A DNA stretch of 64,000 bases from Pseudomonas cichorii (lineage in GTDB: Bacteria > Pseudomonadota > Gammaproteobacteria > Pseudomonadales > Pseudomonadaceae), in the NCBI RefSeq assembly GCF_018343775.1, contig NZ_CP074349.1, positions 2,222,001-2,286,000 of the forward strand. The letters are read 5' to 3'. A program made the translations under genes and the position numbers. The notes below the pieces were generated by a model. That model was not told the DNA's origin, searched no databases, and saw only the letters and a list, made by a program, of their open reading frames with translations. The stretch's first letter is position 1, and each line of letters opens with the position of its first letter. Below, piece after piece: positions 17,316 through 27,108 of the stretch.

Positions 17316-18191
17316 ATGAACGCTGAAAGTAAAAGCTTCAAGGCCGCGGGAACGCCCGTGAGCGTTACCGGCAAGCCCGCCAGTCGCTGGCCTGCACGAA
17401 TCAAGAACCTGCGTCAGTTCCTTGTGCAGGGTGTATTGCCACCGCTGGTGGTGGGCGCGCTGTTTCTATTGCTGTGGCAAATGCTCTGCAGCGGCAAGGG
17501 CGCGGCCTTGCCGCCGCCGACCCAGGTCATTCATGAAACCTGGGAACTGATCATCCATCCGTTCTATGACAACGGCGGCAATGACAAGGGCATGGCCTGG
17601 CAACTGCTCGCCAGCCTGCAACGTGTCGCTTACGGCTATACGCTGGCAGTGGTCGCCGGGATCAGCCTCGGGGTGCTGATCGGTCAGTCGGCCTGGGCCA
17701 TGCGTGCACTTGACCCGCTGTTCCAGATCCTGCGCACCGTACCGCCACTGGCCTGGTTGCCGCTGTCGCTGGCAGGCTTCAAGGACAGTCACCCTTCGGC
17801 GATCTTCGTGATTTTCATCACTGCGATCTGGCCGATCATCATCAATACCTCGGTGGGCGTGCGCAACATTCCCGATGACTACCGCAACGTGGCCAAGGTC
17901 CTGCGTCTCAATGGCGTGGAGTACTTCTGCAAGATCATGTTGCCTGCTGCTGCGCCGTACATCTTCTCCGGCCTGCGCATAGGTGTCGGTCTTTCCTGGC
18001 TGGCGATCATTGCCGCCGAAATGCTGATCGGTGGCGTGGGTATCGGTTTCTTTATCTGGGATGCGTGGAACGCCTCGCGCATCAGCGACATCATCCTGGC
18101 GCTGATCTACGTCGGTGTCGTCGGGTTTCTACTCGACCGGTTGGTGGCCCTGATCGGTCATCTGGTCACTCGCGGCACATCGGCCGGTTAA
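17316..18191 (+). CDS. nrtB: NrtB, nitrate ABC transporter permease
   Basis: A 291-residue inner-membrane permease of the NrtB/SsuC/TauC family. About 37 N-terminal cytoplasmic residues are followed by six predicted helices. The EAA loop is RNVAKVLRLNGVEYFCKIMLPAAAPYIFSGLRIG (about 190-223), the contact site for the ATPase. The start is preceded by GGGAGA. It lies 27 bp after nrtA and 11 bp before the ATPase gene, so one transcript is expected. Confidence 0.92.
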   Translation: MNAESKSFKAAGTPVSVTGKPASRWPARIKNLRQFLVQGVLPPLVVGALFLLLWQMLCSGKGAALPPPTQVIHETWELIIHPFYDNGGNDKGMAWQLLASLQRVAYGYTLAVVAGISLGVLIGQSAWAMRALDPLFQILRTVPPLAWLPLSLAGFKDSHPSAIFVIFITAIWPIIINTSVGVRNIPDDYRNVAKVLRLNGVEYFCKIMLPAAAPYIFSGLRIGVGLSWLAIIAAEMLIGGVGIGFFIWDAWNASRISDIILALIYVGVVGFLLDRLVALIGHLVTRGTSAG

Positions 18192-18202
18192 GGAGCAAGC
18201 AC

Positions 18203-19012
18203 ATGAATGCGCACGACAAGTATCTGAGCATCGAAAACGTCAGCAAGACCTTCGAGCGTGATGGCGTCTCCAGCCAGGTCCTGACCGGCGTCAACCTGGA
18301 AGTGGCGCGGGGCGAGTACATCTCGATCATCGGCCACTCGGGTTGTGGCAAGTCCACGGTATTGAACATCGTGGCCGGGCTGACCGAATCCACCAGCGGT
18401 GCGGTAATCCTGGATGGCAAAGAGGTTCGCACACCGGGCCCGGATCGCAGCCTGGTGTTCCAGAACCATTCGCTGCTGCCCTGGCTGACGGTCTACGAGA
18501 ATGTGGCGCTGGCGGTCGATAAAGTCTTCAAACGCAGCAAGAGCAAGGCCGAACGTCATGAATGGGTGCTGTATAACCTGGACATGGTCAGCATGAGCCA
18601 CGCCCTGCACAAGCGCCCGAGCGAAGTGTCTGGTGGCATGAAACAGCGGGTCGGCATCGCCCGTGCGTTGGCCATGCAGCCCAAGGTCCTGCTGCTGGAC
18701 GAACCCTTTGGCGCGCTGGATGCGTTGACTCGCGCCCACTTGCAGGACGAGGTGATGCGAATCCAGAGCGAATTGCAGAACACGGTGCTGATGATCACCC
18801 ACGATGTGGACGAAGCGGTGTTGCTTTCCGACCGCATCGTGATGATGACCAACGGCCCGTCGGCGACCATCGGTGAAATTCTCAAGATCGACTTGCCGCG
18901 CCCGCGCAACCGCATCGCTATGGCCGATGACCCGCTGTACAACCAATATCGCCATGCGGTATTGAGCTTCCTGTACGAGAAGCATCGCAAGGTGGAGGCG
19001 GTGGCTGTTTAG
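18203..19012 (+). CDS. nrtC: Nitrate ABC transporter ATPase (NrtC/NrtD-type)
   Basis: A 269-residue ATPase starting at ATG 18203 (AGGAG nine bases upstream). Walker A is GHSGCGKST, the Q-loop region is LVFQNHSLLPWLTVYENVALA, the signature VSGGMKQRVGIARALA, and Walker B VLLLDEPFGALDA. It is a single-domain ATPase without the extra substrate-binding domain fused to cyanobacterial NrtC, so it resembles NrtD in size; the name nrtC is positional. Last gene of the operon; the 19027-19056 palindrome follows. Confidence 0.9.
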   Translation: MNAHDKYLSIENVSKTFERDGVSSQVLTGVNLEVARGEYISIIGHSGCGKSTVLNIVAGLTESTSGAVILDGKEVRTPGPDRSLVFQNHSLLPWLTVYENVALAVDKVFKRSKSKAERHEWVLYNLDMVSMSHALHKRPSEVSGGMKQRVGIARALAMQPKVLLLDEPFGALDALTRAHLQDEVMRIQSELQNTVLMITHDVDEAVLLSDRIVMMTNGPSATIGEILKIDLPRPRNRIAMADDPLYNQYRHAVLSFLYEKHRKVEAVAV

Positions 19013-19026
19013 CACCACTGCCGTGT

Positions 19027-19056
19027 AAGCGAATTCATTCGTGAATGAATTCGCTT
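19027..19056. repeat. 30-bp palindrome between convergent genes
   Basis: AAGCGAATTCATTCG is followed by its reverse complement with a single mismatch (T for C at 19042). Same family as 8791-8826. It lies between the convergent nrt ATPase and AEC-carrier stop codons, so it may serve both transcripts as a 3'-end hairpin. Confidence 0.85.
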
Positions 19057-19065
19057 GGCAGATGT

Positions 19066-19965
19066 TTAAAGCAGCGTCCCGATCCACATCCATAACGGCA
19101 ATGTCCCCACCGACAGAAGGGTGGTCAGGCAAATCGCCGAGCTGGTTTTCTGGACGTCCGGCACGGTCCGGGCAAAGCCCAGCACATTGACCCCGGACGG
19201 CCCGGCTGCCATCAGCACCAGCACGGCCCGCGGCATGCCTTCGATGCCCAGCACGACACAGGCCAGCAACACCAGCAGCGGCATCAGCGCGAGTTTGGCG
19301 AAGGTGATACCCAAGGCCTCGGCGCTGGGTGTCAGCCGGTAGCTGGAAAGGTTGGCACCCAGCACGATCAAGGCGCAGGGCAGGGCAGCCTGGGCCAGCC
19401 AGGTGGTGAGGTGATCGGCCCAGTCGGGTAATGCCAGGCCGGACAGATTCAGCGCCACGCCCAGCAACAGACCAATGATCATCGGGTTCGCGAGGCTCGC
19501 AATCAATGAGCGCGAATTGAACGGCTCGTTGCCCGCAAAACTGTCGTACAGGCTCTGGAAGCTGAACAGCAACAGGCTGTGAACGGCAATCACGGTAAAC
19601 AGCAGAACCAGCCCCGGATTGCCGAACAGACCGGCAATCATCGGAATGCCGATCAGCACGTTATTGGAAAAACTCGCCGTCAGGCCGAATGGCGTCGGGT
19701 GTCCGGCAAAGCGGTGGTTTACCAGATTGACCAGCGCAAACACCATCAGCGCAGGAATGAAGTAGGCCGCCAGTATCCGGATATCCAGACCATCGTGCAG
19801 GGGTGCCTTGGCCATGCCGGTAAACAGCACCATGGGCATGAACAGCTTGAAGGCCAGATTGCTCAGGGCCTTGGTGCTATCGGGAGTGAGTGTCTTGCGG
19901 CGTCCCAGCACGTACCCCAGGACGATCAACAGAAATATCGGCAGGATGGCTTGGGAAACGGCCAC
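19066..19965 (-). CDS. AEC-family (auxin efflux carrier) transporter
   Basis: A 299-residue membrane protein with about ten helices in two repeats. FSNNVLIGIPMIAGLFG (conserved NxxxxGIP) and the C-terminal PSGVNVLGFAR are AEC-family features. Bacterial members move malonate, malate or other carboxylates; the auxin name is historical. The start is GTG (complement of 19963-19965), preceded by AAGGAG. It lies 60 bp after the amidase gene on the same strand and may export or import products of that catabolic cluster. Confidence 0.82.
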   Translation of the reverse strand: MAVSQAILPIFLLIVLGYVLGRRKTLTPDSTKALSNLAFKLFMPMVLFTGMAKAPLHDGLDIRILAAYFIPALMVFALVNLVNHRFAGHPTPFGLTASFSNNVLIGIPMIAGLFGNPGLVLLFTVIAVHSLLLFSFQSLYDSFAGNEPFNSRSLIASLANPMIIGLLLGVALNLSGLALPDWADHLTTWLAQAALPCALIVLGANLSSYRLTPSAEALGITFAKLALMPLLVLLACVVLGIEGMPRAVLVLMAAGPSGVNVLGFARTVPDVQKTSSAICLTTLLSVGTLPLWMWIGTLL

Positions 19966-20025
19966 AGATTCAAGCTCCTTGGGGGATGGCCGGGCATTAT
20001 TGCGCTGTTCGCCCGGCCATGCCTA

Positions 20026-21546
20026 TCACATCGCCCCGATATCCGGCTTGAGCGTGCTCGATCCGCCATAGATGGGTGGGTGAGTGACGATATGGGTCAG
20101 GTCCACCGCCGAGTTCATCAGTTTTTGCAGGTCCGGTCGCGGGCGGGACAGGCGCGGGTCGCCTGCGGTGGCCTGTTCGAGCGCCTGGGCGCAGGCCATC
20201 AAGGCTGCATCGCCCCGGAAGCCGCCAATCATTTGCAGGCCGAACGGCATGCCTTTGTGGTCCAGACCACAGGGGATCGAGACGGCAGGGTTGGTGGTCA
20301 GGGTGATGGTGTAGCACAGCGCCAGCCAGCGATAGTAATTGTCCAGCGGCACGCCATTGACTTCACGCAAATACAACTCGGTCCACGGGAAAGGCGAAAC
20401 CGGTGTGGTGGGGGCGAGGATCAGGTCGTAGCGCTCGAACTGCTGCTGGAAACTGCGGAAGATGCGGCTCTGTTCGCCATGGGCCTTGACGCAATCCTGC
20501 AACGACATGGCCGCGCCCATTTCATAGTTGGCACGGGTGTTGGGGCCGAGTGCGTCCGGGTCACGCTCATGGGCATCCTGAAGGCCGGCGACAAAGGCTT
20601 CGGCGCGCAAGACATCGAAGGTGCGATGGGCGCTTTCCAGATTCAGGTCGATGGCCTCGCAGGATTTGAACAGGTGCTTGAGGGCGTCGATTTTTGCCCG
20701 GAACACGGCGCGGATTTCGTTATCCACGGCGCAACTGCCAAAGTCTTCGCTGTAACCGACGCGCAACTGGCTCAGGTCGATGGAGCGGGGCGCAAACTCG
20801 TCGTTGCTGATGGCATAGCTCAACGGGTCGGACTGGCCCAGACCCGCCGATGCCCGCAATTGCAGCAAGGTATCGGCCACAGTTCGGCCCATGGGGCCGA
20901 CCACTGAAATGGGAGTCCAGCCCAGTTTCTTGCGCTCGCTGGGCACCAGACCTGGTGAAGGCCGCAGGCCAACGATGCCGCACAGGGCGGCGGGAATGCG
21001 CAATGAGCCCCCGGTGTCGGAGCCGCTGCAAAGCGGCACCATATCCACCGCCAGCGCAGCAGCCGAACCGCCCGATGAACCACCGGCATTCAGGTTTGGA
21101 TCAAAAGGATTGCCGGTGGCTCCCCAGACCACATTGCGGGTGTTGGCTCCTGCGCCCATTTCCGGGACGTTGGTCTTGCCGACCATGATCGCTCCGGCGC
21201 TGCGCAGACGGTCTACAAAGACATTGTCACGGCTGGGCACATTGTCGCGAAACAGTTGTGAGCCGTAAGTGGTCAGTACGTCGGCGGTTTCTTCCAGGTC
21301 CTTGATGCCGATGGGCAGGCCATGAAGCAACCCCAGAGGCTTGCCTTGCATCACCGCCTGCTCGGCTTCTGCCGCTTCCTTGCGGGCGCGCTCGAAACAG
21401 GTGGCGGAAAAGGCATTGATCTTTGGGTTGAGGGTTTCGATTCGCTGGATGCAAGCGTCCAGCAGTTCGACGGGGGAAAGTTGTTTGTTGCCGATCAGGG
21501 TGCGCAGTTCGGTGGCGGGTTTGCTGAGCAGGTCGGAGTGAGGCAT
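20026..21546 (-). CDS. Amidase (amidase-signature family)
   Basis: A 506-residue enzyme with the complete Ser-cisSer-Lys site: Lys in LPIGIKDLEET, cis-Ser in GGSSGGSAAALA and the nucleophile Ser in GSDTGGSLRIPAALCGIVGLRPS. It hydrolyses amides to acids and ammonia; the true substrate cannot be told from the sequence. The C-terminal MIGGFRGDAALMACAQALE is usual for the family. It lies downstream of two M20 peptidase genes and a peptide-type ABC transporter, separated by 51 bp containing a degenerate palindrome copy, so it may process imported peptide or amide substrates. Confidence 0.88.
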   Translation of the reverse strand: MPHSDLLSKPATELRTLIGNKQLSPVELLDACIQRIETLNPKINAFSATCFERARKEAAEAEQAVMQGKPLGLLHGLPIGIKDLEETADVLTTYGSQLFRDNVPSRDNVFVDRLRSAGAIMVGKTNVPEMGAGANTRNVVWGATGNPFDPNLNAGGSSGGSAAALAVDMVPLCSGSDTGGSLRIPAALCGIVGLRPSPGLVPSERKKLGWTPISVVGPMGRTVADTLLQLRASAGLGQSDPLSYAISNDEFAPRSIDLSQLRVGYSEDFGSCAVDNEIRAVFRAKIDALKHLFKSCEAIDLNLESAHRTFDVLRAEAFVAGLQDAHERDPDALGPNTRANYEMGAAMSLQDCVKAHGEQSRIFRSFQQQFERYDLILAPTTPVSPFPWTELYLREVNGVPLDNYYRWLALCYTITLTTNPAVSIPCGLDHKGMPFGLQMIGGFRGDAALMACAQALEQATAGDPRLSRPRPDLQKLMNSAVDLTHIVTHPPIYGGSSTLKPDIGAM

Positions 21547-21576
21547 GGGGGCAGTCCTTGGAATAAGCGGTGGGCT

Positions 21577-21600
21577 TTTTCGCGAATAAATTCGCTCCTA
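21577..21600. repeat. Degenerate half-copy of the palindrome family
   Basis: TTTTCGCGAATAAATTCGCTCCTA resembles the right half of the 8791-8826 palindrome with a T to A change in the core. It sits in the gap between the M20 and amidase genes, where it could lower read-through. Confidence 0.5.
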
Positions 21601-22770
21601 CGGCGTTGGTGTAGGGGCGGATGATTCATTCAGCGCCAGAATGGTCGCGACCAGTGCCTGGCCTCTTGGGACCAGGGTCGCCAGTTCCAGGTATTCGCGA
21701 TCGGTATGCACCTTGCCGCCGACCGGCCCCAGACCACACAGGGTCGGGATGCCCAGGCTGGCGGTAAATCCGGAGTCGGCGCAGCCACCGGTGAATTCGC
21801 CTTCCACGATGAAACCCAATTCAGTTGCCTGTTGCTGATAGAGACGCAAGAGCTCGGTACTGTGTCTGGCTTCCATGGGCAGGAAGGTGGTGGCTTCCAG
21901 CAGACGGGCCGTTGTGCCGGGCAGTTCCTCTTCGGCGACGATGGCCTTAATGGCCTTGAGAATTTCATCCCATTGCCTGAGTTCCACAAAGCGCACATCG
22001 AGCTTTGCCGTGGCGCTTGGGGCGACGGTATTGCTGGAGGTGCCGCCGGACATCAGACCCACATTGGTGGTGATGCCTGCCGCATAGTCAGTCAAGGCAT
22101 GCAGCTTGATGATCTTGTGCGCCAGTGCCTGAATGGCGCTGGCACCGTCGGCATGGTTGACCCCCGAATGCGCGGCGCGGCCGCTGACTTCGATGATCAG
22201 CGTGGCGCCACCTTTGCGGGCGCTGACGACATTGCCGCTGGCGCGTCCCGGTTCCGGGTTGAGCACGGCCTGGGCTGCACGGGCATGACGTTCAATATGA
22301 ACACGGGCGCTGCCCGAACCGATTTCTTCATCGCCGGTATAGAGAATCTGTACCGGAAACGGCAACGGCGGCAGGCGTTTCAGGGCCTTGAGGGCGAAGC
22401 AGTTGAGCACCAGCCCGCCTTTCATGTCTGCCACGCCCGGGCCGTAGGCCAGTTTGTCATCGCGGGAATAGCCGCGAGTGGCGGTGGTGCCTTTGGGGAA
22501 AACCGTGTCGCGATGCCCCAGCAGCAGGACCGGCCTGCCCGGACCGCCCGGCAGTTCGGCCAGCAGTACATCGCCGAAATTCTCGACGGCGATGCGTTCG
22601 ACGCCGATGCCATCGGCCTGTAGCTCGGCGGCGAGCAGTTCACCGACCGCATCGACGCCAGCCTTGTCGTAGCTGTTGGAGTCGGTGTCCACCAGCCGTT
22701 GCAATAGCGACTCCATGGCATCGTGCTGTCCGGCGAGCCATTGGGTGGCCAGCTTTTTAGCTTCATTCAT
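21598..22770 (-). CDS. M20 family metallopeptidase (carboxypeptidase G2-like)
   Basis: A 390-residue di-zinc peptidase. Metal and catalytic residues are visible: LLGHRDTVFPKG (His and Asp), GVADMKGGL (bridging Asp), TGDEEIGSG (catalytic Glu and ligand Glu) and LGPVGGKVHTDREYL (final His). ARSGVNHADGASAI-type residues mark the lid domain (AAHSGVNHADGA). The group removes C-terminal Glu or other amino acids from folates and peptides. It overlaps the upstream M20 gene by four bases, so translation is coupled. Confidence 0.87.
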   Translation of the reverse strand: MNEAKKLATQWLAGQHDAMESLLQRLVDTDSNSYDKAGVDAVGELLAAELQADGIGVERIAVENFGDVLLAELPGGPGRPVLLLGHRDTVFPKGTTATRGYSRDDKLAYGPGVADMKGGLVLNCFALKALKRLPPLPFPVQILYTGDEEIGSGSARVHIERHARAAQAVLNPEPGRASGNVVSARKGGATLIIEVSGRAAHSGVNHADGASAIQALAHKIIKLHALTDYAAGITTNVGLMSGGTSSNTVAPSATAKLDVRFVELRQWDEILKAIKAIVAEEELPGTTARLLEATTFLPMEARHSTELLRLYQQQATELGFIVEGEFTGGCADSGFTASLGIPTLCGLGPVGGKVHTDREYLELATLVPRGQALVATILALNESSAPTPTP

Positions 22771-24194
22771 AAGGCGTTCTCCAGTGCCTGATGTTCGCGG
22801 GTCAGGCGTTCAGCATCATTGCCCAGGTCCCAGAACAGACCGGTCATGATTTGCAGGCTTTCCTTGACCACCGGTGCCAGCAGGTGTTCGTTGGGAGCAT
22901 GCTGCGAACACGCCGGGTACGAATGTGGCACCCAGACGGTGGGCAGGCCAAGTACTTCTGCAAACACATCATTGGGCAACGAGCCGCCAAGGTTGGGCAG
23001 CAACGCGGGTTTCTTGCCGGTGGTGGTGGTCAGCGAAGCAAGTGCCCATTCCACCCAGGGGCTGTCAGGCGACAGGCGAGTGGCGTTCATGACGTCGATC
23101 CGGCCTTGCTTGACCTCGACATTGCTGAAGCCATGGGCATCCAGATGAGCACGTACGGCTGGTATGAAGGTGGTGTAGTCGCTGTCCACCACAAAGCGCA
23201 TATGGCAATGGGCAAAGGCCTTGCCGGGGATGGCGTGAACCGGAGCGTCCGGGTTGCCGGTCTTGAAAGCCAGCACGTCCAGGGTATTCCAGCCGAACAC
23301 CTTTTCGCTCAGGGACAGGCCTGGCTCGCCCCAGTCCGGATCGATATCGGGGTCACCAGGACCGCCACCCACTTCGATATCCGCCAGCGCTTCACGCACT
23401 TTTTCAGGGATGGCCTTGGGCATCAGCCCGGCGACTTTCACCCGGCCCTTTGCATCGACCATGCTGGCGATGGCGTTGGCCAGGATGATGCCCGGGTTGG
23501 CCAGCAGTCCGCCCCAGTTGCCGGAGTGATGCGCGCCTTCGCGCAAGTCCACGTTCAGCTCGAAATTGAAGACGCCCCGCGAGCCGAGAAACAGCGTCGG
23601 TCGTGACGCCGCCAGACGAGGGCCGTCGGACGCAATGAAGATATCGGCCGCCAGCGCTTCGCTGTATTTTTCGCAAAATTCGCGCAAGCCGGGGGAGCCG
23701 TCTTCTTCGCCCATTTCCAGCAGCAGCTTCACATTAAAACCCAGCTTGCCGTTGCGAGCCTTCAGGGTCTGCTCCAGTGCGGTCAGATTGATCAGGTGCT
23801 GGCCCTTGTTATCCGCTGTACCGCGACCGTACCAGCGATCCCCGCGTTCGACCACTTGCCAGGGCGACAGACCTTCGTACCATTGCGCGTCGTAACCGCG
23901 CACCACATCGCCGTGGCCATAGCTGAGCAGGGTTGGCAGGTGCGGGTCTTCAATGCGGGTGGCGATCATCAGCGGACCGCGTCCGGCCACCGGGTTTTCA
24001 TGGATCTGCACGCTGAAGCCCAAGCGCTCCACATGCGGCGTGATGAACTCCTTCAGGTAGCGATAAAGCTCCGGCAAGCTGGCGGCTTCCTGGCTTTGGG
24101 TCGGGTAGGCGACGCTGCTTTGCAACAGGGCGAAGAAAGCGCCGTTGTCGAATTGTTCGCAGACGTTATCGATAGCGTTCGAGCGACTACTCAT
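22767..24194 (-). CDS. M20 family metallopeptidase (CNDP-like dipeptidase)
   Basis: A 475-residue member of a different M20 subfamily from its neighbour: longer, with LLSYGHGDVVRG, YGRGTADNKGQHLIN, EMGEEDGSPGLREF, a second-metal Asp in IASDGPR and the terminal His in VWVPHSYPACSQHAPNEH. It resembles the dipeptidase/succinyl-diaminopimelate branch. Start and stop overlap both neighbours by four bases. Together with the ABC transporter it suggests import and intracellular hydrolysis of dipeptide-like compounds. Confidence 0.88.
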   Translation of the reverse strand: MSSRSNAIDNVCEQFDNGAFFALLQSSVAYPTQSQEAASLPELYRYLKEFITPHVERLGFSVQIHENPVAGRGPLMIATRIEDPHLPTLLSYGHGDVVRGYDAQWYEGLSPWQVVERGDRWYGRGTADNKGQHLINLTALEQTLKARNGKLGFNVKLLLEMGEEDGSPGLREFCEKYSEALAADIFIASDGPRLAASRPTLFLGSRGVFNFELNVDLREGAHHSGNWGGLLANPGIILANAIASMVDAKGRVKVAGLMPKAIPEKVREALADIEVGGGPGDPDIDPDWGEPGLSLSEKVFGWNTLDVLAFKTGNPDAPVHAIPGKAFAHCHMRFVVDSDYTTFIPAVRAHLDAHGFSNVEVKQGRIDVMNATRLSPDSPWVEWALASLTTTTGKKPALLPNLGGSLPNDVFAEVLGLPTVWVPHSYPACSQHAPNEHLLAPVVKESLQIMTGLFWDLGNDAERLTREHQALENAL

Positions 24195-25177
24195 GAGGCT
24201 ACTAGCTCCAGGGGTTGAGGGGTGTCGCGAAGATGGCAGCGCACGGTTCCGCCCTTGACGGAAACATTGGCCGGATAGTGCTGCTTGCAGGTGTCGCCGC
24301 TGCTTGGGCAGCGCGGATGGAAGGCGCAGCCGGTCGGGGGCGACATCGGGTTGGGGAAGTTGCCATGCAGGCCAAGGTCGGGAATGCCCAGATGCGGGTC
24401 GGGGGTCAGCACCGAGTCCAGCAGTGCCTGGGTATAAGGATGGCCAGGCTCGGAGAACAGCGATTCGCGGCTGCGCTCTTCGACGATGCGGCCCAGATAC
24501 ATCACTGCGACTCGGTCTGCCAGGTGTTCGATCACCGCCAGGTTGTGGCTGATCAGCAGGTAGGTCAGGCCGAACTCGCGCTTGAGGTCCTGCAACAGGT
24601 TGAGGATCTGCGCCTGTACCGAAACGTCCAGCGCCGAAGTGGGTTCGTCGCAGATCAACACATCCGGGCGCATGATCAGCGCACGGGCGATGGCCACACG
24701 CTGCCGCTGGCCACCGGAAAGCTGGCTGGGATAGCTGTCGATGACCCGTTTGGGCAAGCCGACCACATCAAGCATTTCTTCTGTGCGCTTGCGGCGTTCG
24801 GCCGTGTTGCCGATGTCATGCACGATCATCGGCAGGGTCACGATTTCGCGCAGGGTCTTGCGCGGGTTCAAAGAAGAGTAGGGATCCTGGAAGATCGGCT
24901 GGATGCGTCGCGCCATTTCCTTGCGGTCGGTGGCGGCCAGATGCTTGCCGTTGACCAGTACATCACCGCTGCTGGGCGGCAGCAGACCCAGCAGCATTTT
25001 CGCCAGGGTGCTCTTGCCGCAACCGGACTCGCCCACCAGCCCCAGTGTTTCGCCGCGCATCAGGCGCAGGGACACGCCATCCACGGCTTTCAGGGTGGCG
25101 GTCGGTTTGAAGAAACCGCGATTGATCTTGAATTCCCGACGGATATCACAGAGTTCCAGAGCGATATCTTTTTTCAT
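24191..25177 (-). CDS. Peptide-type ABC transporter ATPase (OppF/DppF-like)
   Basis: A 328-residue ATPase with Walker [10 protein letters not shown], signature [15 protein letters not shown], Walker [14 protein letters not shown] and the H-loop [15 protein letters not shown]. The C-terminal [19 protein letters not shown] contains the cysteines of the oligopeptide ABC C-terminal motif, which in this group may bind an iron-sulfur cluster. It pairs with the ATPase encoded directly upstream (four-base overlap). Confidence 0.92.
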   Translation of the reverse strand: MKKDIALELCDIRREFKINRGFFKPTATLKAVDGVSLRLMRGETLGLVGESGCGKSTLAKMLLGLLPPSSGDVLVNGKHLAATDRKEMARRIQPIFQDPYSSLNPRKTLREIVTLPMIVHDIGNTAERRKRTEEMLDVVGLPKRVIDSYPSQLSGGQRQRVAIARALIMRPDVLICDEPTSALDVSVQAQILNLLQDLKREFGLTYLLISHNLAVIEHLADRVAVMYLGRIVEERSRESLFSEPGHPYTQALLDSVLTPDPHLGIPDLGLHGNFPNPMSPPTGCAFHPRCPSSGDTCKQHYPANVSVKGGTVRCHLRDTPQPLELVAS

Positions 25178-26175
25178 GACAGTGCTCCTTCCCGGTGGAA
25201 GACGGTGGGCGTTGCGGGAGTGGCAAACAGGCAGCGGGCCATGTGGTCGTCGTTTTCCACGGGGGGGACGTGACTGGCGCAGGCTTCAATCGCTTGTGAG
25301 CAACGGTTGCGGAACGCGCAGCCTTGTTGTTCGCCTACCAGGCTCGGCACCAGACCGGGAATCGACCCCAGCGGCTGACCCGGTTGCGTGCGCCCCGGAA
25401 TCGGGATACTGGCCAGCAGGCCACGGGTATAAGGATGCTGCGGGTTCTCGAACAACTGCACGGCGGGTGCCGTTTCGACGATTTGCCCGGCGTACATCAC
25501 CGCAACCCGGTCGGCGATGCGGGCGACCAGCCCGAGGTCGTGGGTAATGAAGATCACGGCCATGCCGAATTCTTTCTGGATATCGCGAATCAGCCGCAGA
25601 ATCTGCGCCTGAATGGTCACGTCCAGCGCCGTGGTGGGCTCGTCGGCGATGATCACATCGGGTTCGCACATCAACGCCATGGCGATGATGACCCGCTGGC
25701 GCAGGCCGCCCGACAATTGATGCGGGTATTGACGCAGGCGTTCGCCCGCATTGCTGATGCCGACCTTTTCCAGCATCTGCCCTGCACGCAACATGGCATC
25801 CTTGCGCGACACCTTGCGGTGGCGCAGCAGCACTTCGCACAGCTGATCGCCAATGCTGTAGGCCGGGTTCAGCGAGGTCATGGGTTCCTGGAAGATCATC
25901 GCCAGGCGGTTGCCCCGCAGGTCGCACATCTGGCGTTCGCTCTGGGTCAGCATATCGATGCCGTCCAGGCTGAGTTGCGTTGCGGTACGTTTTGCCTTGC
26001 GCGGCAGCAGGTCCATGAGCGCCAGGGACGTCAGGGATTTTCCGCATCCCGACTCGCCGACGATGCACAGCATTTCGCCGCGCTCGACATGGAAATCCAG
26101 GCCGCGAACGGCGTGCAGGGTTTCCTGGCCAAGGGGGATATCGACGCGCAGGTTTTCAACATGCAAGAGAGCCAT
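25174..26175 (-). CDS. Peptide-type ABC transporter ATPase (OppD/DppD-like)
   Basis: About 333 residues from the ATG complementary to 26173-26175 ([17 protein letters not shown]). Walker A is GESGCGKSL, with signature [15 protein letters not shown], Walker [15 protein letters not shown]-loop [15 protein letters not shown] and the C-terminal cysteine motif [15 protein letters not shown] start ten codons earlier adds residues with no family support. Second ATPase of the heterodimer. Confidence 0.92.
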   Translation of the reverse strand: MALLHVENLRVDIPLGQETLHAVRGLDFHVERGEMLCIVGESGCGKSLTSLALMDLLPRKAKRTATQLSLDGIDMLTQSERQMCDLRGNRLAMIFQEPMTSLNPAYSIGDQLCEVLLRHRKVSRKDAMLRAGQMLEKVGISNAGERLRQYPHQLSGGLRQRVIIAMALMCEPDVIIADEPTTALDVTIQAQILRLIRDIQKEFGMAVIFITHDLGLVARIADRVAVMYAGQIVETAPAVQLFENPQHPYTRGLLASIPIPGRTQPGQPLGSIPGLVPSLVGEQQGCAFRNRCSQAIEACASHVPPVENDDHMARCLFATPATPTVFHREGALS

Positions 26176-26191
26176 GTCCGGATATCCTCTG

Positions 26192-27100
26192 TCAGTTGCG
26201 CCCATCGGGCAGGATCAAGTCACGCAGGCCGTCACCGACCAGGTTGATGCCCAGCACCAGCACCATCAGTGCGACACCGGGGATGGCGATGACCCAGGGG
26301 GAAAAGAACATGTAGGGTTTGCCTTCGGCGATCATCAGGCCCCAGGACGGAATCGGCGGTTGTACACCCACGCCCAGGAACGACAGCGCCGACTCCAGCA
26401 GGATGGCGTGGGCCATTTCCAGGGTGGCAACCACGATCAGTGCGCCGACCAGGTTGGGCAGGATTTCACTGGCCAGGATGCGAAAGGTCGAGCAGCCCAG
26501 TGCCTGGGCCGAGGCGACATATTCGGCATCGCGAATCTGTTGCACCGCCGCACGGACCACCACTGCGAAACGGTCCCACAGCAGGCAACCAAGCAGAATG
26601 ATCACCACTTTCAGCGAACCGCCCATCAGCGAGGCCGAGGCCAGCGCGACCATGACCACGGGCATGGCCAGGCGGGTGGTGATCAGGTAGCTGATCACGG
26701 CATCGACCTTGCCGCCGAAGTAGCCGGCCAACAGGCCCATGACCGTGCCAATCAGGCCGGAGATCAGTGCTGCCGAGAAACCGATGAACAGTGAGATACG
26801 CGCGCCATAGAGAAGGCGCGACAGGTAATCGCGGCCCAGCTTGTCGGTGCCCAGAATGTAATCCCAGGTGCCGTTGGCCATCCATACCGGCGGCTTCATG
26901 CGCAGCATGACGTCCTGAGCGTAAGGGTCGTAAGGCGCAAGCCACGGAGCAAACAACGCGCCGAACAGAATGATTGCCAGCAGCAACATGCCAATCGCAA
27001 AGCCGCGATGACGCAGGCTGTTACGCAGGCTTCGCAGGATGCTTTTCGCCGGTGGCTGGTAGTCGTTGATGACCAGAGCGGATGAGGTTGTCGTGCTCAT
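26192..27100 (-). CDS. Peptide-type ABC transporter permease (OppC/DppC-like)
   Basis: A 302-residue permease. A cytoplasmic N-terminus of about 37 residues is followed by a first helix and the usual DppC stretch YILGTDKLGRDYLSRLLYGARISLFIG. The EAA loop is DAEYVASAQALGCSTFRILASEILPNL. Six helices are apparent. It sits 8 bp after the partner permease gene. Confidence 0.92.
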   Translation of the reverse strand: MSTTTSSALVINDYQPPAKSILRSLRNSLRHRGFAIGMLLLAIILFGALFAPWLAPYDPYAQDVMLRMKPPVWMANGTWDYILGTDKLGRDYLSRLLYGARISLFIGFSAALISGLIGTVMGLLAGYFGGKVDAVISYLITTRLAMPVVMVALASASLMGGSLKVVIILLGCLLWDRFAVVVRAAVQQIRDAEYVASAQALGCSTFRILASEILPNLVGALIVVATLEMAHAILLESALSFLGVGVQPPIPSWGLMIAEGKPYMFFSPWVIAIPGVALMVLVLGINLVGDGLRDLILPDGRN

Positions 27101-27108
27101 GGGGCCTC

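Noticed and set aside
19579..20907. Long open frame crossing the AEC and amidase genes on the opposite strand
   Set aside because: Spans the junction of two real genes in antisense and has no recognisable domain.
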